A DNA stretch of 64,000 bases, taken from Leptasterias polaris (Eukaryota > Echinodermata > Asteroidea > Forcipulatida > Asteriidae). A program made the translations under genes and the position numbers. Of the stretch, positions 44,335 to 54,349 are shown piece after piece (position 1 is the stretch's first letter; every line of letters starts with the position of its first letter). The notes beneath the pieces are model-generated. The model saw only the letters and a list, made by a program, of their open reading frames with translations. It was not told the DNA's origin and did no database searches. The stretch spans positions 124,001 through 188,000 of the forward strand of contig JAZGTN010000048.1 in assembly GCA_037783415.1 (NCBI GenBank), read 5' to 3'.

Positions 44335-44553
44335 TTTGGGTTGAATAAATACAAATTGACTAGAGCGGGATTTGAACCAACGACATCAGGTTTAACGTGC
44401 CGGCGCTCTACCAACTGAGCTATTTAGCCCTATGTTGGCAATATCTTCGTTCGGGGGGTGCCAGTCAGAAGCCATTCAACCGCAAACTTTGTTCAACCCA
44501 AAATCATTTAAAAAATGTACCCAGTCAGTTTGCCTTGTGGTTTATTATTTGAT
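44335..44553 (-). mobile_element. tRNA-derived SINE with 15-bp target duplication
   Basis: The 15-bp direct repeat AATAATTGAATTGAT (44320-44334 and 44554-44568) flanks a 219-bp insert. On the minus strand it holds a tRNA-like region (44363-44430) with A box TAGCTCAGTTGG and B box GGTTCAAATCC. The loop would read GTT (Asn), but the anticodon stem is mismatched, so it is not a working tRNA. An inverted pair TGATTTTGGGTTGAA / TTCAACCCAAAATCA spans 44331-44345 and 44492-44506. The long duplication shows LINE-type insertion. Confidence 0.85.
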
Positions 44554-44625
44554 AATAATTGAATTGATAAACTTTTGATAAATGTAATAATCGCTTGTTT
44601 TTCCACTATATCTTTTAAACCACAG

Positions 44626-45440
44626 ATGAAGATTACCATAACAGTTGCCCTTGCTATGGCTATTTTGAAAGTTCAGTTCATGGTCGCTACAGTTGCAGTT
44701 TCAACTGATCCGGGAATGACGTGTAACTCCTGCTGCCAATGCCAATCCGGTATACCTGGAATTCCAGGATCAAATGGACACCATGGCCAGCAAGGGCAAG
44801 TTGGTCCAAGAGGTGATGCAGGCTCGCCTGGTGAGGTAGGTGTACCCGGGGCTAAAGGAGACACGGGGTCAGATGGACTGGTTGGTGAGCCAAGCGCTAA
44901 AGGTGACCATGGACTGAATGGAGAGCAAGGAGTCGGTCAACCAGGGAAGCAAGGACCTCATGGTCTGCGTGGGATGAATGGATTGAAGGGTGATAGAGGT
45001 GAACCTGGTCCAGCTGGACAGACTGGTGAAGCTGGGGAATGTAGTACGCGACGGTCCGCCTTCACTGCAGTGAGAAATACCGGCTTCAACCCGGCATCCT
45101 CCTATGATCCTCTGCCCTTTGAAGAGTTATTGTTTTCAGAGGAAGGGACTGATTTCAACTTGAATAATGGCACGTTTACCTGTACTGTGCCTGGGATATA
45201 CGTATTTATGTTTACAGTCACGTGAAATCACGTGGGTCTTCCCTACATGTTCGGCTGATGAAGAACGGTAACATCATTGTTACAGGGCATGTAAACGCTG
45301 CAGGTTATCATCAAGTGAGCAGCAGTGTGGTTATTCCTCTTCACTATGGAGATCAAGTTCACTTAGCTGTATCCGGTCAAGTATATAGTGGCTCTGAGCA
45401 TTACACGTCTTTTACCGGATTCCTGGTGTACGAAATCTAA
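44626..45440 (+). pseudogene. Tandem duplicate of the collagen-C1q gene, frameshifted
   Basis: The ATG at 44626 follows 'cttttaaaccacag', as in member 1. The signal peptide (MKITITVALAMAILKV), the Cys cluster (CNSCCQC, one Cys more), the collagen triplets with the same GVG break and the first half of the C1q head are intact and over 85 percent identical. At about 45205-45232 a net loss of one base, compared with member 1, brings a TGA after YVFMFTVT. The remaining C1q half is open in another frame (45222-45440, GHVNAAGYHQ to LVYEI). As it stands the product lacks a complete head and is probably non-functional. An indel error or a polymorphic allele is possible, because the rest is so well kept. 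Confidence 0.85.
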
Positions 45441-45559
45441 ATGGAACAGAGATAAAAACAAAAACACATTTTGAACAATATCAGACAACGCTTTAATACA
45501 ACACAACTTTAATGAAACTTTAATTTGTGATTTAAATTCCAAAACCAAAATAATAGTAA

Positions 45560-45840
45560 CATTTTTAAATCAAAAGTTTATCGTGAAAACACGACAGTTT
45601 TGGGGGAAAGAATTAAATATTAAATAATTATTCGTATTAAATCGTGCATGACATTATTTAATTATTCTCAGACGACACCCCACATTAATATAATAGCAAA
45701 AACATAACTTGACTTTTGGCTCAGCTTCAACTGATTTTATTTTGTAACAAGGTCTGGTCAATTACCAGTTTAGCAAATATGTACGAGAATACAATAAAAT
45801 GCAATACTTATTAAAACTCATGACATAATCATGACTTAAT
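45560..45840. other. Spacer downstream of the C1q duplicate
   Basis: AT-rich with no recognised gene. It lies between the C1q duplicate and the left part of the Ngaro-like copy I. Confidence 0.4.
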
Positions 45841-45849
45841 GAAGGGCAA

Positions 45850-46100
45850 ATGCCCAAGGGCAGCTTGCCCATCAAAATGTACCGGGCCCGGATTACTTTT
45901 ATAGATAAAATGAAGGGGCAGCTTGCCCAGCCTCTATATATAACACTAGTTAAACAGCAGTGCTTTAAAATAATGACATACAAGCGGACTTAAAATGATT
46001 GTCGATAAAAGAGGTGGCAGCTTGCCCGCCCCTATAAAACACTAACAGCAGTGTTTCTAAAATCAATGATATAATTACATATTCATACAAGGTTTAAAGT
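45850..46100 (-). repeat. 3' repeats of Ngaro copy I with GGCAAGCTGCC core
   Basis: The core GGGCAAGCTGCC (reverse strand of 'ggcagcttgccc') occurs three times, at about 45860, 45915 and 46015. The last two are parts of a repeat of about 100 bp ('gataaaa..', then the core, then 'cctctata..aacact', 'aacagcagtg'). The other Ngaro copy has a GGGCAAGCATGCCC array in its own 3' region, so both share this unusual feature. Confidence 0.55.
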
Positions 46101-46360
46101 GATTCCACCGCTGGTACATGCGGTTGGATTACATGAACTAGCCCCACCTGAACAAGAGGGTGCTAGTGTTACCAAATAACCATTACAACTTTAACATTTC
46201 AGACAAACCCCCCATTAATTTGTTTCACCCAAAGCAGTGGCAGTCCACTTCCTTAGAAAATAATGCCAAACGCGTGAAGCGCGCCCCATAAGGAAGAGCA
46301 GCCACAACCGGGAGACAAACCATCATACTTCGCTAAATAGAATTAACCCTTTGAAGACAA

Positions 46361-46858
46361 CTATTGGGAGGCGGAATGCCCTGAGCATGTAAACACCTCC
46401 TCTATGCAAGAGCGGAAGTTGTCTAGAAAAAACTGTTCCCCCACCTGGGATAAATGAACACCATCAAACCTGAACAAGGAAAAATCTGACCACTTAAATT
46501 GCGGATGGTGGAGGACAGCAGCCCCAATGCGTCCGCTATAAGATCGCGCCCACCGATTGATTGCCCGTCGCTTCACAGGGCAAAGCGGCTTCTCACCGTA
46601 GCTCACCAGACGAATCTGCTGAGGAATACCGGACTTGTTGGTCTTAGTGTAACGGAAAGAGATAAGCACGGAAGCAGACGCTTTGCCCACATCACAAAAA
46701 CAAATATCAGAAAACAAGAGCAGCGATCGCTGTAAGCGGGTACGGGAGGCTGCAGCAAACTCGCCAATGCGCATAAAACCCCAAAATGCACTTAACATAA
46801 CCGCCTTGAAAAGTAACACCTCAAAAGATGAGGAGCAGTTATAAGGGAGGGCCTGCAA
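46361..46858 (-). pseudogene. Fused remnant: start of recombinase catalytic domain joined to SGNH hydrolase end
   Basis: Residues 1-95 match the start of the tyrosine recombinase catalytic domain, with the first catalytic Arg in FWGFMRIGEFAA. At LCPV the reading passes directly into RRAINRWARS, which belongs to the C-terminal part of the SGNH hydrolase of copy II, ending in HHPQFKWS and FDGVHLS (the Asp-His catalytic pair). The deletion removed the HxxR part of the recombinase and the GDS and GTND blocks of the hydrolase, but kept frame. The result is a 165-residue chimera, without an active site for either enzyme. Confidence 0.85.
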
Positions 46859-46864
46859 TAAAAT

Positions 46865-47218
46865 TTACAACAAAGGCAGCGTTATTGGCCATCGTTGATC
46901 TGCTGCCCCAGAAACCCTCCGACAACCCTCCAGTAATTTAGACACCAGAAAATCTCTGGTAGGATCCGGCCAATCACGCAACTTGTGAACATAGCCCACC
47001 CCAGAAACATACGTGGCAATGGTAGCTGGCGCCAAATTTTGTAAAGACAACGAGGCCACGAACTCACGAACGTATTGCACCGACGCGGGGGAAACAAACT
47101 CGCATGCGCCGCTCAGTAGTTTAAATTGACAAAAAGCACGCCATCCAACCTGATATGTCTTATGAGTATTGGGCGCCAAAGCGGCAGTTAACAAGCGGAA
47201 AATCTCACCTTCTACCAC
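46865..47218 (-). CDS. Tyrosine recombinase, N-terminal core-binding domain (Ngaro copy I)
   Basis: The frame has 117 residues and starts MVEGEIFRLLTAALAPNTHK. It matches the SAM-like DNA-binding domain of DIRS/Ngaro recombinases (TYQVGWRAFCQF, IATYVSGVGYVHK, FLVSKLLEGCRR). It overlaps the end of the reverse transcriptase frame by seven bases. The catalytic domain follows in a different frame, with only a few bases between, so a frameshift or lost joining divides the protein. In the family, the recombinase integrates circular element DNA without making target duplications. Confidence 0.75.
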   Translation of the reverse strand: MVEGEIFRLLTAALAPNTHKTYQVGWRAFCQFKLLSGACEFVSPASVQYVREFVASLSLQNLAPATIATYVSGVGYVHKLRDWPDPTRDFLVSKLLEGCRRVSGAADQRWPITLPLL

Positions 47219-48723
47219 ATTGGCGGCAGGTTTGGAAGAGGTGTCATGGTTATTTCTGCTCGCGGCGCTGCCATCCGAAAACGGTCGACCTGGAAACGTG
47301 AAAGGGAATCAGCAATATCATTACGCACCCCAGGTACATGAACTGCCTTGAACGCGATATTGCACCGCAAACATCGACACACAAATAACCGTACTAAATG
47401 CATTATCATATCACAACGTGAAGTCTGCTTATTAATAATGATGTGTACGACAGCACTGTTGTCACATCGAAATCGCACCTTGTGGTTCGCCAGTAAATCG
47501 CCCCAGCAATACACGGCAACCACCAACGGATACAACTCTAAGAAAGCGATGGATGGTGACAGCGCTAACAATTCGGGGGCCCACTTAGCATGAAACCATT
47601 TACCATTAAAGTACCCCCCGAAACCAATGCTGGCAGCTGCATCGGTGAACAAGTCAATACCCTCATTGCTCTGCCACTGACGGTGTAGAAAAGGGGACAC
47701 GCCATTAAAATTGTCAAAAAATTCAAGCCACATGACTAGGTCCATTTTTGCACCAGCAGAGATGCGGACTTTGTGATGTGGTTTACGTAAACCCAGCGTA
47801 AGGCCGATTAAACGACGTGTAAAAGCTCTACCGGGGGCAACCGCCCTGCACACGAAGTTAAGGGACCCGACCAGGGACTGGATTTCCCTTAGTGACAATT
47901 TACTCTTCCCTAATATCCTAATGATTTGCTGGCGGAGGGCCAGTACTTTACCAGCAGGCACCCTTACTAGCTGCTGGATGGTGTCTATTTCAAGACCTAA
48001 ATAAGTTAAAACTTGGCTTGGTCCCATGGTCTTTTCTTCTGCAATCGGAACACCCAACTGATTGCAAACACTCTGAAAAGTCTGCAACATAGCAGCACAA
48101 TCCGACTGAGACTCACCCACAAACAAAATTTTTTCTAAATAATGGGTAACATTAACAGACTGTGAAACTCTTTTAACCTGGAATTCAAGGAAAGTACTGA
48201 ATGCTTCAAATAAGGAACAAGACACTGAACAACCCATTGGTAAGCATGTATCATAGTAAAATTCCCCCTGAAATACGAACCCAAGAAGCTCATAATCGGA
48301 GGGGGCCACTGGAAGAAGTCGAAATGCAGATTTAATATCAGATTTTGCTACCCATGACCGCTGGCCTGAAGACACAACTAAGTCAACCGCCGCGTCGAAC
48401 GAATTATAATGCACTGTACATGTACAAATATCCTTATCAATAAAATCATTAATTGAGCCACCAGACGGGAACGACAGATTGTGAATAAGGCGAAACTCGC
48501 CTGGTTCGTGCTTGGGAACCAGTCCGATTGGCGAACACTGTACATTAGCAAAAGGCCTATGCTTGAATGGGCCGGCAACCCTACCTAATTTAATCTCTTT
48601 GTGCAACTTAGCTAAAACTACGTTTGGCTGCTCAGTGGCTGAACTGAGGCAAACTGAGTCCCGACACAAGCGTGGGCCCCGATAACCAAGTTGAAACCCT
48701 TCAGAAAACCATGTACTTAACAA
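47212..48723 (-). pseudogene. Reverse transcriptase-RNase H of Ngaro copy I, active site lost
   Basis: The open frame has 503 residues. RT motifs are clear: IGLVPKHEPGEFRLIHNLS, SDIKSAFRLLPV, LPMGCSVSCSLFE. The catalytic YLDD box is YLEK here (THYLEKILFVG), whereas copy II has THYLDDFLFAG, so both active-site aspartates are lost. The RNase H part has FTDAAASIGFGG, AFLELYPLVVAV and CDNSAVVHI. It is followed by VHVPGVRNDIADSLSR, which is typical for DIRS-order RTs. The ATG is not certain: similarity continues upstream (FYPDR...) to a stop near 48770. The lack of other stops despite a dead centre suggests that it decayed recently. Confidence 0.9.
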
Positions 48724-49099
48724 ACTAGCATTCCGCCTGTCCGGATAAAAGGACAGCCAATTTCGTCAAGTGTTGGGGGGACGAAAAGTACGTGTATGTG
48801 CCATGTGTTCGGTACGCAACCTAAAATAAAGGTCAATTTGACCACCCACACTTTGCATAAAGGTCAGCCTTGCTACCCCGGGAAAAAAGTTGGGTTACCC
48901 TTATGGCTTCCGTCCAAACCACCCACAAGGGACGTCACCCAGGCTAGTCTAACCAATTTATTGCCCAACAACCTTGCAGCAGAGGACGCCCATAACCAAG
49001 CTGTCAGCACCATGTCTTGTAGCACGGCTCTGGTACACTGTGGAGGTCTTCTGCGGCGAATAATGTATGTTATCGTTTATGCGATAAAATGAAATATTG

Positions 49100-49500
49100 G
49101 CTTTTATCACTTATACGTGACTGCTTTTGTAGGCAAACGTATTTATATTTACAAATAACGATAAAATGGCAATTTATTAATTGTTTTTATTTAGTCATGT
49201 TGGGGTGCTATAAGTGTTAGCTTTTCCCACTTTGAGTAAATCCTATTTTTGTTAAAAAACTAATATTTTTATTCAATCGGTTTTAAAATTCGATGGCATT
49301 TATTTGACTGAATAGTGAAAATTAGCATGTTTAATAAGTCATTTAAAAACAAATAATTTTACTAGATTAACGATAAATAAATAAGTGAACAAATAAATAA
49401 ATAAATACTTTGATACTTCAAGAAACAAAAACCATGCTTGCCGCCTGTTATGGCCATTTTGAAATTCCAAATTTTATATAGGGGACAAGTGTAACAGTTA
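49100..49500. other. AT-rich spacer right of Ngaro copy I
   Basis: No gene is recognised. The stretch includes an (AAAT)n-like run near 49374-49405. Confidence 0.4.
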
Positions 49501-49594
49501 TAAGAAAATAGTAACAATCCACCAAACAACGTTAAAAATGTGTGACAATCCACCAAACAACGTACAAAATGTGTGACCCAAGTGGACACAAACG

Positions 49595-49608
49595 GTTGCC
49601 ATGGTAAC
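49595..49608 (+). promoter_or_regulatory. Perfect RFX X-box, site 1
   Basis: GTTGCCATGGTAAC matches the consensus for RFX transcription factors (GTNRCC, 0-3 spacer, RGYAAC) exactly, with a 2-base spacer, as an inverted repeat. X-boxes in animals drive cilium genes and others. The second site lies 58 bases away. No promoter or gene start is recognised beside it. Confidence 0.6.
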
Positions 49609-49652
49609 AGTTGAATATTGTTGGTAACTTGGTTTACAAGTGGACACAAACG

Positions 49653-49666
49653 GTTGCCATGGTAAC
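49653..49666 (+). promoter_or_regulatory. Perfect RFX X-box, site 2
   Basis: This is the copy of site 1 in the second 58-bp unit, with an identical core GTTGCCATGGTAAC. A double site could bind RFX dimers in tandem, or could simply result from the duplication. Confidence 0.6.
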
Positions 49667-49699
49667 AGTTGAATATTGTTGGTAACTTGGTTTATTAAC

Positions 49700-52310
49700 A
49701 ATATGATCTTTGATAACTTATGATAAAAGTTGGACAGTTTTGTGGTGTTTGGATACAGCGTTGTCAAGTTACGGGCAATAAAACGTTGGTTGAGTCATGC
49801 ATTTCAGGTCCCCCATTCTAGGATTTAAGTCAATGGCTGGAAATAGTTTTCAAATTATGTTCACTTACAGATCGGCTTCAATATCAAGTTCAGTTTTGTG
49901 ATCCACCAAATTTTCAGAAAGTAGATTCCCTTTAAAACTAAAAGGGTGACAAACACAAATCTCTAAATTCTAGTTGTTTTATAACCCTTCAAGAGTATTT
50001 ATTTTATATAGATATTTTGTTATTTTTGTTTTCATTTTGGGAAAGCTCCATTACAGAATTTACGAGTTTGGCCACAAAAACTCGGAAATTATACAATCTT
50101 TGCAGTGGGCTTAAACTTAATTGAGGGGCAGGTATAAATCTGCCTGGGCCAGCTCAGCAGTACTAGTGGCTTGTGCATGATCCAATTAAGTCCACTGTTT
50201 GGAAAGAAACTTACATGGATATAACAGGTGTGAGTTGCTAGATAAAAAATATGTTTTATTAAAGCCTATTTCTCTAAGGGAGCTTTCCCGTAATGAAATT
50301 AAAAATGTGTATGTGTACATATAAATGTATACCTTTCGATGAGATCACAATCACATGTCAAGAAGACGACTAGACATTTGTTAACATACGTTATGATTAT
50401 TGTTTTATATATGTTTTATATTAAAGAAATTTATGAATAAAAATTTGGTGTGAAAAAAACAATCGAATTAATTGGCATTTAACGTGATGTTGGAGACTTG
50501 TTATGTTTGCCTACTTTCGAGGGAACTCTATTGGAAAATGGGTACATCACGAAATGTATTTGGATATTGTGTTCCTTGATCTTGTAACGGAATGTTTGTT
50601 TTCCTGATCTAAAAGACAAAGTGTTTTCGTCAAAGATCGTCAAGGAAGCACATTGTTGTAATACTTGTAAAGTTAGTACTAATTTTAATAAACAGTGTAT
50701 ATAAATTGCTGCAGTTGTGGTAAAATGCAGTGTATCCAGATAAACTATTATTCTTAAGTCTACTAGAAGTGTAGGCATACGCAGAGTTGTGTAGATGTGT
50801 CACTATGGAGATGTTGAATGAGTTTTAAGAATTCAAACTGGACGCCGAATCTGGACGCTCTCCTACATTTGATTTAAGCCCTTTGGGGTTATAAATGTAA
50901 CATAATAATTCCAATACTATTCGGCTTAAGAAATACTTTTACAAAAATCATCAATCATGAATCGTCATTCTTATTGACGACAGAATCGGTTTGTTTCCAA
51001 AAATGAAACAAACCGATACTTATAGCGCCCCAACGGTGACCCTTAAGTAATACAATACAAGGTAAGTTTTTGATTATTTAAAAAAGAACAAACTAGAAAG
51101 GTTTTATAGCCATTACTTTTTTGGGAAACAACCACCACGGAAATTATGGGTAAATAGTTTTGATAAACGGGGAAAAAAACAAAACGCCCTTTTGGTAAAT
51201 ATATTTGTAAAGCTTCTGCTCAATCTGACATCTAGATATTGTATGGATTATCATCAAACATGTTGATATTTCAATATAAAACATATCCGTTTATAATTTA
51301 AATAAAAAGTGACTTGTCAGGTACATGCTTTGATGTATTTTGGTACACTACAAGTTGATTTACTATTGAAATCTACCATCTTCCTTAATTTTTAATTCAT
51401 AATTTAAGAGAATCTCCTTAAGATTAAGATAAACAGATTGAATACAAGGACTATCTACATGGCATCATACTAAGCTAAATATTTCGCCCATTTCTGAAAG
51501 AATTGATTGACTTACTAAATTACTGGGGATGAAACAAAATATGAACAAATTGCAATACAATGCGCAACCACGCTAGCACTGGCAACACCACCATCTGTAC
51601 TGTGGCTGTATACGCTGTACGTTGTTGGTCGTCCTCGAAGACTTTGCGCCACCAACAGTTTCCTCCGGGGAGAATAATAATTTTCGATGGAGTACAAAGC
51701 ACGCTCATTTTTTGTCACAAAATGTTGAATTTCATGCCAGTATTGTTTGTTTTTCAAATACTTATAGAAACACAATCTTTACTGACACATGACGTCCGAG
51801 AAAGACGCTATGAAAATATCCTTCGCTTTAAAATCATATTTAAGGTGTTCGAATAACTTATAAAATACTTAGATCTTAGTGTGTATATGAAACCGATATG
51901 TTTTCGGGATGTTAACACGTTAAACTTACGTTAAATTACACTTGACATTTGTTTTTTTATATTATATAATTATCATATTACACTTATTTTTAATTTGGGT
52001 ACCTGCTTGCAGTGAAGACTAATCTGAAGTCATAGTGACTGAACTTGGTCTCGGACATGTTAACAGGTAATTTTTTCTAAAATTGCCGTAGTTGTAGATG
52101 CAAACAACAACAAAGGGTGTTTCTGATGACATCAAAACATTGGAATAAGTTATTCGGATTCGCTGTCAGCAGCACCAAAACAAACACTAAAGGATCTTTC
52201 TTCACGGAATAAAAAAAGTACAATCAAAGTCACTTGTAAAAGTTTAGGCAAAATACAATCTCCAAACCGTGAGAAAACATACAAACAAACTGACTCATGA
52301 TAATTTCACA
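49700..52310. other. Gene-free AT-rich region
   Basis: I see no gene or transposon terminus in 2.6 kb. Short open frames such as 50479-50778 and 51515-51856 show no domain and are shadowed by frames on the other strand. Confidence 0.4.
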
Positions 52311-52319
52311 AAAACTTCT

Positions 52320-52630
52320 AATCCATCCACATATCGTGATGAGGTGATACCGGATACCAACCGCATCTCTGGCCGCAGCATTCGCGAACAGACACCACCC
52401 TCAGTAATCTGGTAAACGATTCATGCACGAATCGTTTCTCTGACTCAACTGTTTTTATCGACTTCTTATCACCGGGGGCATTTTAGACGAAATAATTTAA
52501 ATGGATGCTTACATCCATTAATTATAATCGCTGTAAAGAGGTTAGCTCTTGGATATAAATTACTAAGAAGGGGTTCATTACCAAAGAATGACCCTACCTC
52601 TAAATTAAAATTCCTCAAACTAAAGTTGTT
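52320..52630. repeat. Dispersed repeat, partner of 7110-7400
   Basis: Its blocks 'gataccaaccgcatct', 'gcagcattcg' and 'gaccctacctctaaa' are in the order seen at 7110-7400. Patchy similarity; the family is not identified. Confidence 0.4.
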
Positions 52631-52639
52631 ATATCACAT

Positions 52640-53090
52640 GATTCGGTGCAGGCTTTGGTGAACTTGGGGTCATTGTGTGCGGCACAACGGTACATTGATT
52701 TGCTCAACTGTATGTTGCTAAAAGCTTGCCCTGCACCATTTGATATTTTTAGCATTATGCTAATATTATAGTCTGATAAATTTAAAATTAGCTGATCCTA
52801 TTTTTAGAGACCGACACGGAACGTCATAAACTCTTTGTATCATTATGCTATTAGGAATGTGTACAAACTCATCAGCTCATCCCAGTTGTCTTAGATGAGA
52901 CCGATAGTCACAGTCAATCGGTCCCCATTGCCACATCCACATTTTTTATCTATAGGCTTGTGGTTGATCCACTGTATGCAAGTTAGTATGGTAGCTCGCA
53001 AAAAAGAGGCATCAAGTCATAGAGCAACTGGACCATTCTCATTCATATTTGATCTTTTAAGACTTGTCTGACTAGATGCAGCTATTAATT
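52640..53090. other. Spacer before the 208-bp satellite
   Basis: No gene or repeat recognised. Confidence 0.4.
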
Positions 53091-53099
53091 TGAAATGGA

Positions 53100-54080
53100 A
53101 TCGCGTCATAATACTTGCATTTTGGCTTGGCATGATCGCATTTACTTGTTACACCTAAAGTGCATCATGTATAGGCCCTATCTAGAGCATTTTGAACTAC
53201 TACATCCTGTACCTGAAACACATGGGGTATTTTAAAAGGCACTTGCATTACAATATTAATCACCTCAAGTGCATGATGTAACCGTGTGACCGATTCAACT
53301 GTTACATAATGTACACCAAACGCATGAGGTGTTTCTAAGTCGCAGACCCTGTAATTTACTTGTTACACTTCAAGTGCATCAGGTAACTTCGAGAGCATTT
53401 TGAACTGCTACATCCTGTACCTGAAACACATGGGGTATTTCTAAAAAGCAGACTTGCATTTCATTTGATCATCTCAAGTGCATGATGTAACTGTGTGACC
53501 GATTCAAACTGTTACATAATGTACATCAAACGCATGAGGTGTTTCTAAGTCGCAGGGTCGCATTTACTTGTTACACCTCAAGTGCATCAGGTAACTTCGA
53601 GAGCATTTTGAACTGCTACATCCTGTACCTGAAACACATGGGGTATTTCTAAAAAGCAGACTTGCATTTCAATTGATCATCTCAAGTGCATGATGTAACT
53701 GTGTGACCGATTCAAACTGTTACATAATGTACATCAAACGCATGAGGTGTTTCTAAGTCGCAGGGTCGCATTTACTTGTTACACCTCAAGTGCATCAGGT
53801 AACTTCGAGAGCATTTTGAACTGCTACATCCTGTACCTGAAACACATGGGGTATTTCTAAAAAGCAGACTTGCATTTCAATTGATCATCTCAAGTGCATG
53901 ATGTAACTGTGTGACCGATTCAAACTGTTACATAATGTACATCAAACGCATGAGGTGTTTCTAAGTCGCAGGGTCGCATTTACTTGTTACACCTCAAGTG
54001 CATCAGGTAACTTCGAGAGCATTTTGAACTGCTACATAAAGTACCTGAAACACATGAGGTATTTTTGAGTCGCAGAAACA
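53100..54080. repeat. 208-bp satellite, nearly five copies, built of four subunits
   Basis: The marker 'gagcattttgaact' recurs at 53185, 53393, 53601, 53809 and 54017, exactly 208 bases apart. The three middle copies are almost identical; the outer ones are more divergent. Each 208-bp unit divides into four subunits of about 52 bp, each with a variant of '(c/g)tgcat(g/c)a(t/g)gta' or 'cacatg.ggtattt'. So it is a higher-order array grown from a smaller ancestor. Confidence 0.93.
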
Positions 54081-54340
54081 CAATCACGTATTGCACCTCA
54101 AGCATATCACGTAACTGCAAGTGCATGTTACAATACTTAATGTACCTTATGCACATGAAGTATTTCCGAAAGTAATTAACGTTTTTACTTCATGTGCATG
54201 AAGTACTTTATGTACCTTAATACTGCTCATGTTTAGTACCTCAAGTGCATGTAATGATAGTGAGGATCACCTCATGTGCGTTTATTTCCAACCGTACGCG
54301 CATCAAGTGCTTCACCTTACTTCATACATGTGCATGAGAT
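54081..54340. repeat. Degenerate monomeric edge of the satellite
   Basis: The short motif continues without the 208-bp order: 'tatcacgtaact', 'gtgcatgttac', 'gcacatgaagtattt', 'catgtgcatgaagta', 'aagtgcatgtaat'. Both orientations occur, so many short palindromes form. This is what an old edge of a satellite should look like. Confidence 0.65.
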
Positions 54341-54349
54341 GCGCACCGT

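Larger units (their letters stand above)
44085..45560 (+). repeat. C1q locus duplication, member 2
   Basis: This is the counterpart of 40970-42200. It carries a 219-bp SINE (44335-44553) that the first copy lacks, so the SINE arrived after the duplication. Confidence 0.8.
45840..49030 (-). mobile_element. Ngaro-like tyrosine-recombinase retroelement, copy I
   Basis: Reading on the minus strand, the order is a gag-like non-open part (about 49030-48730), reverse transcriptase-RNase H (48723-47212), tyrosine recombinase core-binding domain (47218-46865), and a fused recombinase/SGNH-hydrolase remnant (46858-46361). A 3' non-coding region with repeats follows (46100-45850). The element lacks LTRs and integrase, as expected for the DIRS/Ngaro order. 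The split direct repeats that define Ngaro ends were not found, so the limits are approximate. The reverse transcriptase active site is mutated, so it is not autonomous. Confidence 0.82.
49580..49695. repeat. 58-bp tandem duplication carrying an X-box
   Basis: Units 49580-49637 and 49638-49695 match at 57 of 58 positions. Just upstream the 18-mer 'caatccaccaaacaacgt' is also duplicated (about 49515 and 49547), so there have been two local duplication events. Confidence 0.9.

Noticed and set aside
44363..44430. A tRNA-Asn gene on the minus strand
   Set aside because: A and B boxes are good, but the anticodon stem is mismatched, position 33 is not U, and the segment lies in a SINE with a 15-bp target duplication.
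46499..47593. Plus-strand ORFs over the Ngaro copy I
   Set aside because: Antisense to the clearly homologous RT and recombinase frames.
53100..54080. CRISPR array (regular repeats)
   Set aside because: The whole 208-bp unit repeats, with no unique spacers, in an animal genome.
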